A stretch of DNA of 64,000 bases from Solibacillus faecavium (GTDB lineage: Bacteria > Bacillota > Bacilli > Bacillales_A > Planococcaceae), in contig NZ_JACSPZ010000002.1 in assembly GCF_014836905.1 (NCBI RefSeq), positions 558,001 to 622,000 on the forward strand, written 5' to 3'. The translations under genes and the position numbers were made by a program. This document shows positions 34,636-41,868 of the stretch, piece by piece (the stretch's first letter is position 1; each line of letters opens with the position of its first letter). Below the pieces are notes generated by a model, which had not been told where the DNA came from, ran no database searches, and saw only the letters and a program-made list of their open reading frames with translations.

Positions 34636-34786
34636 CAGCTGCTGAAAAGTGCTAATATATTTTCTGTTTTCTAATAAACTTGTGCGAAGTGCTAATAAAC
34701 TGCTGAAATGTTCAAATATCACTCAGAAATGTGCTAATATCCAGACCAAAGTTTCTAATATCAGAGTTAAATATTCTAATAAAACC
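34636..34786. repeat. Degenerate ~21-bp tandem repeat
   Basis: At least six successive units of 20-22 bp share the core GTGCTAATAT(C/A)... followed by a GAAAT-like end: starts near 34650, 34671, 34690, 34711, 34732, 34752 and 34774 (cores GTGCTAATATAT, CTAATAAAC, GTGCTAATAAAC, TTCAAATATCAC, GTGCTAATATCC, TTCTAATATCAG, TTCTAATAAAAC). It fills the 330-bp gap between helD and the XRE regulator. It does not encode a peptide with a start, and the units are too diverged for a simple recent expansion. Confidence 0.75.
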
Positions 34787-34829
34787 TCGGATGGTGAGCA
34801 CCCTTCACTTATAGAGACTTGAAAACGAA

Positions 34830-34868
34830 AAAAGAAGGCTGTCCGAAATCGAATTTCAGGTAGCCTCC
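34830..34868 (-). terminator. Terminator of the XRE/TPR regulator gene
   Basis: Stem GAAGGCTGTCCGAAATC with GATTTCAGGTAGCCTCC-side pairing (one bulge), minus strand continues TTCTTTTTTC. Confidence 0.75.
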
Positions 34869-34873
34869 TTGTT

Positions 34874-36124
34874 CTATTCCATTATTGTTTTATGCGCATC
34901 AAGTATAAATTGAATTTCTTTCGTTATTTTAAAATCCTTTACACCATCCGTTGCGTATAAAATATCACGTTTTGCATTTTCCTTGTCACCAAGCATAAAT
35001 TGGCACAGCGCACGCACTGCAAACGAACGATACATAATAGCCAAATCGATAGGATGCTGATTCCTACCAAGAATTTTGATATCCTTTAAATAAGTTAATG
35101 CTTCTTTATAACGACCGAGCATGTAATTAGCATACGCGTATTCCCCATTAAAGAAGAAATCTGCATCATAATAAATGTCTTCTAGTATATCAACTCGTTC
35201 GAATCGGGTTGCGATTGTTTTTTCATAATCCTTTTCAATTTGATTTGTATAGGTCAGCGTAAGAATCTGCTCCATCACGGTCTCAGCTGGCTCTTCCATG
35301 ATCTCGACAAAGGCGCGCATCTTTTTCAAATAATAAAATGCCTTTTCTCCTTCTTCTTTTGAACAGTGAATAAAAAATAAAAATCGGTAAAATTCATTTA
35401 ACCGGTAAAAGATTTTTTTCTCTTTAGAAAGAATAAAGGCCTTTTCAATATAGTGCTCAACCTGCGCATCATCATTTATCGCTGCAGACATCACCGTTAT
35501 ATTATAGTATAAATCTAATTTTTCTATGTCATCAATTAAATCCCCGTATTTATCAATATACTTCTCCCCTTCAAATAAATAGTGAAGAGCTTCCATATAA
35601 TTCCGTTCCAAAAACTTAATACCTGCCATTCGATCAAATATCGTTAAAATTTTTGAATAAGCATGTACTTGTTCATACATTTGTACCAATTTTACAAAAG
35701 GCTTTTCAGATAAATCTATCTTTGCATGGTATCGCATTGATAAATAAGCATCATAAATACGAACGTCCTCAAAGGTCGTCCCCTTTAAACTGCCATTATC
35801 AACAAATGGCAAAATCGTATCATACAATTCGATTACTTTTTCGTTAAATTTCTTTTCATTATATTCTTTAAAAAGAGCTAAGCGCTTTTTTTCAACATCC
35901 TGATAAAGTTCTTTAATTTGGTGATGATTCTCTGTTTGCATAAGCTCTGACACGTCAATATTTAGCTGCTTTGCAATATGTTGCAGACTTTCCATGGACG
36001 GTTGGGCTTTCCCATTTTCAATTAAGCTTAGCATCCCTTTTGTAATTCGGTCCCCTGCTACTTGTGCAAGTGTCATTTTCCGCTCTTTTCGAAGTTCTTT
36101 TATTTTAGCTCCAATATTTAACAC
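34874..36124 (-). CDS. XRE-type regulator with TPR-like domain
   Basis: 416 residues. N-terminal HTH_3 (residues 6-62, IGAKIKELRKERKMTLAQVAGDRITKGMLSLIENGKAQPS) followed by ~330 residues of helical repeats of TPR type (e.g. SKILTIFDRMAGIKFLERNYMEALHYLFEGEKYI, NGEYAYANYMLGRYKEALTYL). This architecture is that of Rgg/PlcR/AimR-like RRNPP regulators, many of which bind short peptides, and also of non-peptide relatives. It is divergent from an MFS exporter gene with three 17-bp sites between them, so it most likely controls that exporter. No peptide precursor gene was seen beside it. Confidence 0.85.
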   Translation of the reverse strand: MLNIGAKIKELRKERKMTLAQVAGDRITKGMLSLIENGKAQPSMESLQHIAKQLNIDVSELMQTENHHQIKELYQDVEKKRLALFKEYNEKKFNEKVIELYDTILPFVDNGSLKGTTFEDVRIYDAYLSMRYHAKIDLSEKPFVKLVQMYEQVHAYSKILTIFDRMAGIKFLERNYMEALHYLFEGEKYIDKYGDLIDDIEKLDLYYNITVMSAAINDDAQVEHYIEKAFILSKEKKIFYRLNEFYRFLFFIHCSKEEGEKAFYYLKKMRAFVEIMEEPAETVMEQILTLTYTNQIEKDYEKTIATRFERVDILEDIYYDADFFFNGEYAYANYMLGRYKEALTYLKDIKILGRNQHPIDLAIMYRSFAVRALCQFMLGDKENAKRDILYATDGVKDFKITKEIQFILDAHKTIME

Positions 36125-36177
36125 AACCTCACCTCATACAATACATTTTAACAAACCATATAACAAAATGAAAATAA

Positions 36178-36194
36178 TTTAAATAAAATTAAAC
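36178..36194. promoter_or_regulatory. 17-bp operator-like site 1 (XRE-MFS)
   Basis: TTTAAATAAAATTAAAC, nearly identical to two further sites at 36231-36247 and 36286-36302; this one is nearest the regulator gene and could mediate autoregulation. Confidence 0.6.
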
Positions 36195-36230
36195 AAACTC
36201 AACATATAATCAAAAAATTATTTTTATTTT

Positions 36231-36247
36231 TTTAAATTAAATTAAAC
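36231..36247. promoter_or_regulatory. 17-bp operator-like site 2 (XRE-MFS)
   Basis: TTTAAATTAAATTAAAC, located just upstream of the -35 box of the MFS promoter. Starts 53 bp after site 1 and 55 bp before site 3. Confidence 0.6.
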
Positions 36248-36254
36248 TTTTATA

Positions 36255-36283
36255 TTGCAAAAAGAAAATCCATCTCATATAAT
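36255..36283 (+). promoter_or_regulatory. Sigma-A-like promoter of the MFS gene
   Basis: TTGCAA (36255-36260), 17 bp, TATAAT (36278-36283). Confidence 0.65.
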
Positions 36284-36285
36284 AA

Positions 36286-36302
36286 GTTTAATAAAATTAA
36301 AC
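36286..36302. promoter_or_regulatory. 17-bp operator-like site 3 (XRE-MFS), palindromic
   Basis: GTTTAATAAAATTAAAC, an inverted repeat GTTTAAT-N3-ATTAAAC, placed between the -10 box and the ribosome site, where bound protein would block transcription. Confidence 0.65.
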
Positions 36303-36317
36303 AAAGGGGTTTTGAAA

Positions 36318-37613
36318 ATGACGGAGCAATTAAAATTAAAAAAAGCAACCTATAATTTATACACTTTTTTTATTAGTAAAATGATTGGTTCACTTGGAGG
36401 AAGTGTTTACAGCTTTGGATTAAGTATGTATATCTTATCGTTAACTGGATCTTCATTAAGCTTTGCGACAGTAATTGTTTTGAGTTTTTTGCCACGCATC
36501 ATTTTATCACCGGTTGCGGGCGTTCTTGGAGATCGCCTACCACGAAAATGGCTCGTACTTGGGGGGCAAGCTGGTGTCATTTTGACAATAAGTACTTTGT
36601 TGCTTTACACACATGAATTTGGATTATCATTACCGGCCATTTATATTACGACTTTCTTTAACGGGATTTTCCTGACATTTTCAAGTGTTTCATTTTCTGC
36701 ATCCATTGCGAATATGGTTGATGAGGCTAGACTTCAAAGGGCGATGAGCTTTAACCAATTATCCTACTCAATTTCCGGCATTGCTGGTCCAATTTTAGGT
36801 GGCGTATTATTCGGGTTTGTTTCAATGGAAATGTTTTTAATGATCTTTATTGGTGCAGCTATTATTACACTAACTTTGGAATCGACAATGAATTTTACTC
36901 TTTATAAGAAAGAGCGTACGACGACAGAAGAATCACCAAAAGAATCGATGTTGGAAAGTTTGAAATCAGGCTTCCGATATGTAAACAAAAAACCGATTAT
37001 TAAAGCAATTTTATGGACAGCACTTTGGCTAAATTTATTTTTCACAGCAATTAACGTTGGTGGAGATTTCATTTTATTAACAATCCTTCATTTAGATCCA
37101 AAGTTAATCGGTCTGACAGAAGCAGGCGCAGCAGTAGGTGTATTCGTTACATCGATCTATTTTGCTTCTCGCTCAAATGTTAAATTCCCTTTATTAATCG
37201 TTAAACGCTCAACTTTTGCAATGTCGGTTGTCGTAATTGCAGCAGCATTACCGCTTATTATTCAGTTTTCAACTATGATGAATTTCATTTATTATTTCAT
37301 CATTATGCTCTTTTTTGGTTCACTTGGGGTAATTACAAACACTCCAATTGGTGTTATTATGCAAACTTCAATTGATGAGGAATATCGAGGACGTGTATTT
37401 GGCATTATCGAGATGATGGCTACTGCCGCTATGCCAATCGGTACACTTGGATTTGGAATATTATATGACATCATTCCAGCACAATATATTTTACTATTCA
37501 GCGGAACTGTTTTAATAGCAATTGTTTTAATTCTATTACGACGCTCAATTATTGAAATGGCCCATCCTGAGTTAAAAGCAGAAAGAGTAGAAGTGGAAGC
37601 AGTACCAGAGTAA
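36318..37613 (+). CDS. MFS transporter (drug/macrolide exporter type)
   Basis: 431 residues, 12 membrane helices. After helix 2 the MFS motif A is seen as GVLGDRLPRKWLVLGGQ, and helix 5 has SISGIAGPILGGVLFG; overall it resembles MefA-like/DUF-type MFS-3 exporters. It starts at the ATG at 36318 behind AAAGGGG; the upstream in-frame extension contains an operator sequence and is not coding. Divergent from an XRE/TPR regulator. Substrate unknown. Confidence 0.88.
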   Translation: MTEQLKLKKATYNLYTFFISKMIGSLGGSVYSFGLSMYILSLTGSSLSFATVIVLSFLPRIILSPVAGVLGDRLPRKWLVLGGQAGVILTISTLLLYTHEFGLSLPAIYITTFFNGIFLTFSSVSFSASIANMVDEARLQRAMSFNQLSYSISGIAGPILGGVLFGFVSMEMFLMIFIGAAIITLTLESTMNFTLYKKERTTTEESPKESMLESLKSGFRYVNKKPIIKAILWTALWLNLFFTAINVGGDFILLTILHLDPKLIGLTEAGAAVGVFVTSIYFASRSNVKFPLLIVKRSTFAMSVVVIAAALPLIIQFSTMMNFIYYFIIMLFFGSLGVITNTPIGVIMQTSIDEEYRGRVFGIIEMMATAAMPIGTLGFGILYDIIPAQYILLFSGTVLIAIVLILLRRSIIEMAHPELKAERVEVEAVPE

Positions 37614-37685
37614 GAACTAAATTAATGATAAAATAAGATTATTTTATTATTGCTTACTATAATCAAATAATAATTTTATAAAATT

Positions 37686-37715
37686 AGAGCTACTTTTTTA
37701 AGTAGTTCTTTTTAT
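37686..37715 (+). terminator. Terminator of the MFS gene
   Basis: Stem AGAGCTACTT/AAGTAGTTCT followed by TTTTTAT. Confidence 0.8.
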
Positions 37716-37739
37716 ATTTTTGCTAAAAAATATAAAAAT

Positions 37740-37768
37740 TTGATATTTTTATGTTTAATCTGTATAAT
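37740..37768 (+). promoter_or_regulatory. Sigma-A promoter of the unknown two-gene operon
   Basis: TTGATA (37740-37745), 17 bp, TATAAT (37763-37768), 45 bp upstream of the first gene. Confidence 0.75.
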
Positions 37769-37812
37769 ATTACCATGAATTGATTCATTTTTTTAAGGAG
37801 CTGAGTTTAAAC

Positions 37813-38388
37813 ATGAAAATTACTAGTTATTATGTTGCTAGCATTACTAAAAAAAATGAATTTCAGGAATTACTGTTAAACAACAAATTTTTAGCTGTGC
37901 AATTGGAAGATTATAAACACGGGTATGCTTTTTATTATCAGTTGGTTTTTAATTTATATACTTTTTTAACGACGGATAGTGAAAAGTTATTAATGGATGA
38001 TACTATTCGTTTAGACTATCCCTTTCAATCTTATATACATGAATTAATGATCAAGCAAACTGAACTTCTTAAGGTCAAACAGATAAAAAGTAATAATCAT
38101 TTAATCTGTTTATTAATCGCTATTAACATTAAAAATAATTTAAAATCTGATCTACATAAAATTTCAAATGATATGGGTCTACAGTCTGAGTTGCCCCTTG
38201 AAATCATTAACTTTTATGTAAACACTCTTAATGACACACCAGAAGAACATACGGTCAATCAGATTCATAGACAATTTTTAAATCGATTAAAGGAACATGT
38301 TTTAGTCAGTACTTATTTCAATAAAATTATTAAAGATTCTATAGATTATTCAAAACGTTATTACAATCTACTGTTAAAGGAGTTTTAA
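37813..38388 (+). CDS. Hypothetical protein, first gene of unknown pair
   Basis: 191 residues, soluble, mostly helical by appearance, with many aromatic and Asn/Lys residues (HGYAFYYQLVFNLYTFLTTDSEKLL) and no signal or membrane segment. I recognise no family. Start at the ATG at 37813; AAGGAG lies 12 nt upstream, a little far. The stop is 1 bp before the next start, so the two proteins are translated in coupling and probably act together. The position after the XRE-MFS locus may be coincidental because it has its own promoter and the exporter has a terminator. Confidence 0.65.
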   Translation: MKITSYYVASITKKNEFQELLLNNKFLAVQLEDYKHGYAFYYQLVFNLYTFLTTDSEKLLMDDTIRLDYPFQSYIHELMIKQTELLKVKQIKSNNHLICLLIAINIKNNLKSDLHKISNDMGLQSELPLEIINFYVNTLNDTPEEHTVNQIHRQFLNRLKEHVLVSTYFNKIIKDSIDYSKRYYNLLLKEF

Positions 38389-38389
38389 C

Positions 38390-39553
38390 ATGTATAACTC
38401 TACCAATTCAATATTGGAAAATAACGAATATTTGTCTATCGAGTATTCTTTAAAGACGAGTATAAAACAATTCAAAACGTATTATGCTAAAAAGCAATTT
38501 GATGAAGCCTTTGAACAACTTCAGTTTATATTATCCATCATTGAAAGATGCGATAATCCAGTGCTTATTACAGAAGCATTAATTTGCTGCGTTAAATTTG
38601 CCTCTATTATATCGACCATTCCGCAAAGCGACATATTTATTCAATCTATTATTGCTTCTATAAATCCAGATAACAATCCTCAAAATCTATCGATGTGCTA
38701 CTATTTATTAAGTATCCGGTCTCTTGAAGTCAAAAATGTTACTGAAGCTATTCAATATGCTAAAAGTGCATATTTCCATGCATTGGAAATCCCTGGTGAC
38801 CGTCTATTTTATGAATGTAATGCACAGTTGCAACTTGTTACCTCTTTATTGGAAAATGATGACATTACCCATGCCGAAAAATATATTGAACAATTTAACT
38901 GGTATATAGAAAATTGTAAAAATGATGCCGATATTGTTTTTGTCCACTCAATACAAGCAAGCAAAAATTTTTTACAACAAAATTTTGAAATGGCTGTTTT
39001 CTCAATGATGTCCTTATTAAAAAAATTTAATGAATCCAATGAAGTTATGTACACATCATTTTTAGCACGGCATTTTTACCGTATTATTAGCAAACATCCC
39101 GATTCGAAAATACTTTTTAAAGATTTGATCATTCTTTGTGAGAAAATAATTAATCGCCAAAATCAATTTTTGCCTATGGATTTAAATATCACCCAGCATG
39201 TTGTTATATATAATTCCAAGCAGTTTTACGGACGCGCGATTGAAATTGTTGATTTGCATGTGGATCAAACGGCCACTATTGTCATGTCAAAGTATAAACT
39301 AAAAAGTGGAATGAATTTAAATAGATTGTTAAATATCATAAATTTTGAAACAAGAGGAAATCAACTGATTATCTATCCATATTGCGATGAAAAATTTCTA
39401 CTGATCACAACGGAATCCTTTAAAAAGCAACTTGAAACGAATATGCTTTCAAAAAATAATGTTTCACTTATTGCTTCTGTTGCGAATACTCCAAAAAATA
39501 ATTTTTATGAAATGTATAATGAACTTAACTTAAAAATAATAAGCCAAACGTAA
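38390..39553 (+). CDS. Hypothetical helical-repeat (TPR-like) protein
   Basis: 387 residues. Residues ~25-260 are alternating amphipathic helices of TPR-like spacing (YAKKQFDEAFEQLQFILSIIERC, MCYYLLSIRSLEVKNVTEAIQYAKSAYFHAL, LVTSLLENDDITHAEKYIEQFNWYI). The last ~120 residues form a separate basic, beta-containing domain (YGRAIEIVDLHVDQTATIVMSKYKLKSGMNL...NQLIIYPYCDEKFLLITTESF). The repeats resemble the C-terminal region of RRNPP regulators, but there is no HTH. No assigned function; a Rap-like or scaffold role would be speculation. Confidence 0.6.
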   Translation: MYNSTNSILENNEYLSIEYSLKTSIKQFKTYYAKKQFDEAFEQLQFILSIIERCDNPVLITEALICCVKFASIISTIPQSDIFIQSIIASINPDNNPQNLSMCYYLLSIRSLEVKNVTEAIQYAKSAYFHALEIPGDRLFYECNAQLQLVTSLLENDDITHAEKYIEQFNWYIENCKNDADIVFVHSIQASKNFLQQNFEMAVFSMMSLLKKFNESNEVMYTSFLARHFYRIISKHPDSKILFKDLIILCEKIINRQNQFLPMDLNITQHVVIYNSKQFYGRAIEIVDLHVDQTATIVMSKYKLKSGMNLNRLLNIINFETRGNQLIIYPYCDEKFLLITTESFKKQLETNMLSKNNVSLIASVANTPKNNFYEMYNELNLKIISQT

Positions 39554-39605
39554 TCCCTACTAAAAACCGCCTAATCGCATTGATAGGCGGTTTTTAGTAG
39601 GGATT
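39552..39605 (+). terminator. Very long perfect terminator hairpin
   Basis: A perfect 22-bp stem (39552-39573 with 39584-39605; arms AATCCCTACTAAAAACCGCC and complement) with a 10-nt loop. The inner part GACCGCC-type core with flanking AAAAA/TTTTT is a terminator by itself. A near copy of this inner part recurs at 39917-39950. Confidence 0.85.
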
Positions 39606-39708
39606 AGCAGGAAAAAGTTGTTCATGTTCATTGATTTGAATTGATGACTAGTCATCGTAAATATCCTATCTCACTTTATTTAAAGCGATGAATAAGTTGA
39701 TTGTAATA

Positions 39709-39850
39709 GAGGGACCGTGACTCCACCGGGAAAAGCGCGTGCGGAAGATCCACTAAATTGTGCCTGCCGTTGTAGGCACAATTTAGTTAGCTGGAGCCGT
39801 GCCCGGGGAAAGCTTCGGTCCCGGAATGGAGATCAACGGTGTTCATTAGT
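39709..39850 (+). repeat. GC-rich structured element, copy 1
   Basis: A GC-rich island in AT-rich DNA: ACCGTGACTCC, GGGAAAAGCGCGTGCGGAAGATC, then a perfect 14-bp hairpin (39752-39765 with 39774-39787, arm ACTAAATTGTGCCT), then GCCGTGCCCGGGGAAAGC and CCCGGAATGGAGATCAACGG. The outer blocks correspond to those of the element at 58608-58775 read on the other strand, while the central hairpin differs. I recognise this as a dispersed element type common in Bacillaceae/Planococcaceae genomes; I know no accepted name. Confidence 0.7.
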
Positions 39851-39916
39851 TAACTTTATTTTAATAAAAAAGACTGTAGGCAATCCCGAATTTCTTCGAG
39901 TTTATCTACAGTTTGA

Positions 39917-39950
39917 AACCGCCTATCGTATTAATAGGCGGTTTTTTACA
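39917..39950. terminator. Terminator resembling the inner part of the 39552 hairpin
   Basis: AAACCGCCTA/TAGGCGGTTT stem followed by TTTTTT. On the minus strand it may end the zinc-ribbon gene that stops at 39965. Confidence 0.8.
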
Positions 39951-39964
39951 GGCAATTTATTCTA

Positions 39965-40174
39965 TTAGCGAGATTCCTTTGGTGGTTGGCATACTTCGCA
40001 TTTTTGCTGTTTGTTTTCTTTAAACTTTTTCCATGGCTTTTGGAACGTGTTCCCGCAAGCGCACTCGAAATCTAGCTTTTGTGAAAACCCTTGGAATTCT
40101 GTTGATAATAATTTTGTATCTGTATTCTTTTCTACGTATTCACGAATTGAATGGATTGTCCATTTCTTTGACAT
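39965..40174 (-). CDS. Small zinc-ribbon protein
   Basis: 69 residues; C-terminal CACGNTFQKPWKKFKENKQQKCEVC gives a CxC...CxxC zinc ribbon after a helical N-terminus TIHSIREYVEKNTDTKLL. Similar zinc ribbons occur in phage and nuclease-associated proteins, but there is no such partner here. Strong GGAGGTG site. Confidence 0.65.
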   Translation of the reverse strand: MSKKWTIHSIREYVEKNTDTKLLSTEFQGFSQKLDFECACGNTFQKPWKKFKENKQQKCEVCQPPKESR

Positions 40175-40226
40175 TATTTACACCTCCACAAGCTCTTTAT
40201 TATAGCATGAAAGTATCCGTTTGCCT

Positions 40227-40559
40227 TTAATTAAATAGCCAATCGAAGACAAATCCAATACCTTTAAAGGCAAAATATAAAAAAAGTATGCCCAATACAA
40301 CAAAGCCTAAGCAGCTAAATATCCCAGAGAATAAAAACAACTTAATATTTGGCCCTTTACGATTTCCCCATTCCTCTTTCTTATCACTCATCACATAATT
40401 GATTGTGTCACAGTGAGGACATTTTTTTATATATGTCCGTTTTCGTTGCTTCTTACCATTAAATATTTGAATTTCGGACGAAAATTGATCCGTTGCAAAA
40501 TCAATGATAAACGGTTCATGACAATTGCTACAATTAACATTAACCTTTTTAGCCTCCAT
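40227..40559 (-). CDS. Zinc-ribbon plus membrane-helix protein
   Basis: 110 residues. CSNCHEPF (CxxC, near 10) and CPHCDTINYV (CxxC, near 47) make a zinc ribbon facing the cytoplasm; residues ~74-98 form one membrane helix, followed by a short amphipathic end. Function unknown. AAGGAG site. Same strand and close to two other small zinc-binding proteins. Confidence 0.65.
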   Translation of the reverse strand: MEAKKVNVNCSNCHEPFIIDFATDQFSSEIQIFNGKKQRKRTYIKKCPHCDTINYVMSDKKEEWGNRKGPNIKLFLFSGIFSCLGFVVLGILFLYFAFKGIGFVFDWLFN

Positions 40560-40617
40560 TTTAACAACTCCTTACGTTACCTTTTTCCATTCTACCTTGT
40601 CTGCTGAGCTAGAAAAG

Positions 40618-40788
40618 TTAATCCCGATTAAATAAATACTTTCTTGAATCTGCTTCTATGCGACGTTCGCAATCATCGCAGGAAAACTTCCTTCGGCGAT
40701 TTTCTTTATATTGTTGGTATTTTTTAGTACCTTCCACTAATTTATATAATTTACCGCAATAACGGCAAGTTGTTTCATAATAAAACAT
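40618..40788 (-). CDS. ylaI: YlaI-like (DUF2197) zinc-binding protein
   Basis: 56 residues with CRYCGKLYKLVEGTKKYQQYKENRRRKFSCDDCERRI: two CxxC motifs and a basic middle, as in YlaI/DUF2197 proteins. I start it at the ATG at 40788 with AAAGGA; the longer frame to 40866 would run through the terminator of the upstream gene (40838-40873) and lacks a ribosome site. Confidence 0.75.
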   Translation of the reverse strand: MFYYETTCRYCGKLYKLVEGTKKYQQYKENRRRKFSCDDCERRIEADSRKYLFNRD

Positions 40789-40837
40789 ATCGAACTCATT
40801 CCTTTCAATAAAATCACACTTTTTATTATAGTTCAAA

Positions 40838-40873
40838 ACAAAAAACCTATTGCGGTATTTTCGCAATAGGTTT
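40838..40873 (-). terminator. Terminator of the yocH-like gene
   Basis: Perfect 12-bp stem AAACCTATTGCG/CGCAATAGGTTT with a 7-nt loop; the minus strand continues with TTTTTTG. Confidence 0.9.
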
Positions 40874-40877
40874 CAAT

Positions 40878-41450
40878 TTATGATTTCAAGACTTTTACAG
40901 TGACTTTTTTACGGCCCCATTGGTTAGCATTCGATTTCTTATTCATAAAGAGATCGATTTTGTTTCCTTTAATTGCTCCGCCAATGTCACCCGCAACAGC
41001 AATTCCATAACCTTCAACCCATACTTTAGAACCGAGTGGAATGATTTTTGGATCTACGGCAATAACTTTTAAGCCTGGATTTTTACGTAAATTCAAACCT
41101 GTTTTAGTTATACCTGAACAGCCTTTACAGTATGCTGTGTAAGCAGTAGCTGTCATTCTAATTGTCTTTTTAACATTACCTGGGTCTGTTGCTGATTTTT
41201 TAGTATCCTTTTTTACAGCAGTTTTATTTTGAATATGGCTAGGTAGCTTAATGACTTGCTTTATTTGAATTTTAGTTGTCTCTAAATCGTTTAGCTTCAT
41301 CAGCTCTTTTACCGTAGTATCATATTTCTTGGCAAGCACTGTTAAGTTCTCGCCTTTTTTAATTGTATGTGTAGCAGCCTGTGACGTTCCAACAAAAATA
41401 AATGTACTTGCGATCATAACCGCAAATAATGATAAAACTTTCTTGATCAT
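40878..41450 (-). CDS. yocH: YocH-like secreted wall protein: LysM and 3D domains
   Basis: 190 residues. Signal peptide (1-26, ending TSQAA), one LysM domain (about 28-72, HTIKKGENLTVLAKKYDTTVKELMKLNDL), a Lys/Thr linker, and a C-terminal 3D domain (RMTATAYTAY ... IAVDPKIIPLGSKVWVEGYG ... AGDIGGAIKGNKIDLF) named for its three Asp residues, a lytic-transglycosylase-like fold. YocH of B. subtilis is a WalR-controlled muropeptide-releasing autolysin with two LysM repeats; this one has a single repeat. Start at the ATG at 41450 behind GGAGGG. A perfect WalR box lies upstream. Confidence 0.9.
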   Translation of the reverse strand: MIKKVLSLFAVMIASTFIFVGTSQAATHTIKKGENLTVLAKKYDTTVKELMKLNDLETTKIQIKQVIKLPSHIQNKTAVKKDTKKSATDPGNVKKTIRMTATAYTAYCKGCSGITKTGLNLRKNPGLKVIAVDPKIIPLGSKVWVEGYGIAVAGDIGGAIKGNKIDLFMNKKSNANQWGRKKVTVKVLKS

Positions 41451-41530
41451 ACTTGAATATTTCCCTCCAGATAGTTGTCGTGAATAATCTTTTTGAATCA
41501 ACTTTACTAGCATAACCGCGAAATATTTCA

Positions 41531-41547
41531 CTGAGATGACATCTCGG
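41531..41547. promoter_or_regulatory. Palindrome in the yocH 5' untranslated region
   Basis: CTGAGATGACATCTCGG is an imperfect 17-bp palindrome between the WalR box and the gene; it could fold as a short mRNA hairpin. Confidence 0.35.
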
Positions 41548-41557
41548 CACCACAGAC

Positions 41558-41574
41558 ATTACAATTTGATTACA
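41558..41574 (-). promoter_or_regulatory. WalR box upstream of the yocH-like gene
   Basis: On the minus strand TGTAATCAAATTGTAAT: two TGTAAT hexamers separated by 5 bp, a perfect match to the WalR consensus TGTWAH-N5-TGTWAH. It lies 108 bp upstream of the start. Confidence 0.85.
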
Positions 41575-41868
41575 GGGAGTCGATTTTTGTCGACTAATTA
41601 TTACGAATAACTGAATAAATCAATTTTTTAATATCCACCAGTAATTTTATTTATCTGTAAAAAAATAGACACAATTTAAACGAGGCAATATTTGCTCGAT
41701 TTAATATTTTCAATCTCGAAACGCCATAATTTTTCTATAATTTGCCTTTATCAATTAAAGAGATGATAAAAAGTTACCAATATCACTAAATTAATCTAGT
41801 TATTCAAACTACCTTACCTAATTCTTTTGTGCTAAGATATTTTTTGTTTTGATAATCTATATGAAAGA
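41575..41868. other. Intergenic region, yocH-like to MATE gene
   Basis: About 290 bp (417 bp counting the yocH leader) of AT-rich divergent spacer; no ORF with a ribosome site and no repeat seen. Confidence 0.4.

Larger units (their letters stand above)
39606..39964. other. Intergenic region with structured GC-rich element
   Basis: About 360 bp without a credible gene, enclosed by two related terminators and containing the GC-rich element at 39709-39850. A further small stem ACTGTAG...CTACAGT is at 39872-39913. A plus-strand ORF across it has no ribosome site. Confidence 0.5.

Noticed and set aside
34636-34786. CRISPR array
   Set aside because: Units are 20-22 bp with no separate spacers, repeats are degenerate, and no cas genes are present.
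37813-39553. Toxin-antitoxin or phage-defence pair
   Set aside because: Sizes and coupling would allow it, but no nuclease, NTPase, HTH or toxin motif is visible; kept only as an unknown operon.
39717-39968. 83-codon plus-strand ORF across the GC-rich element
   Set aside because: Composition follows the structured repeat; no ribosome site; contains terminator sequence at its end.
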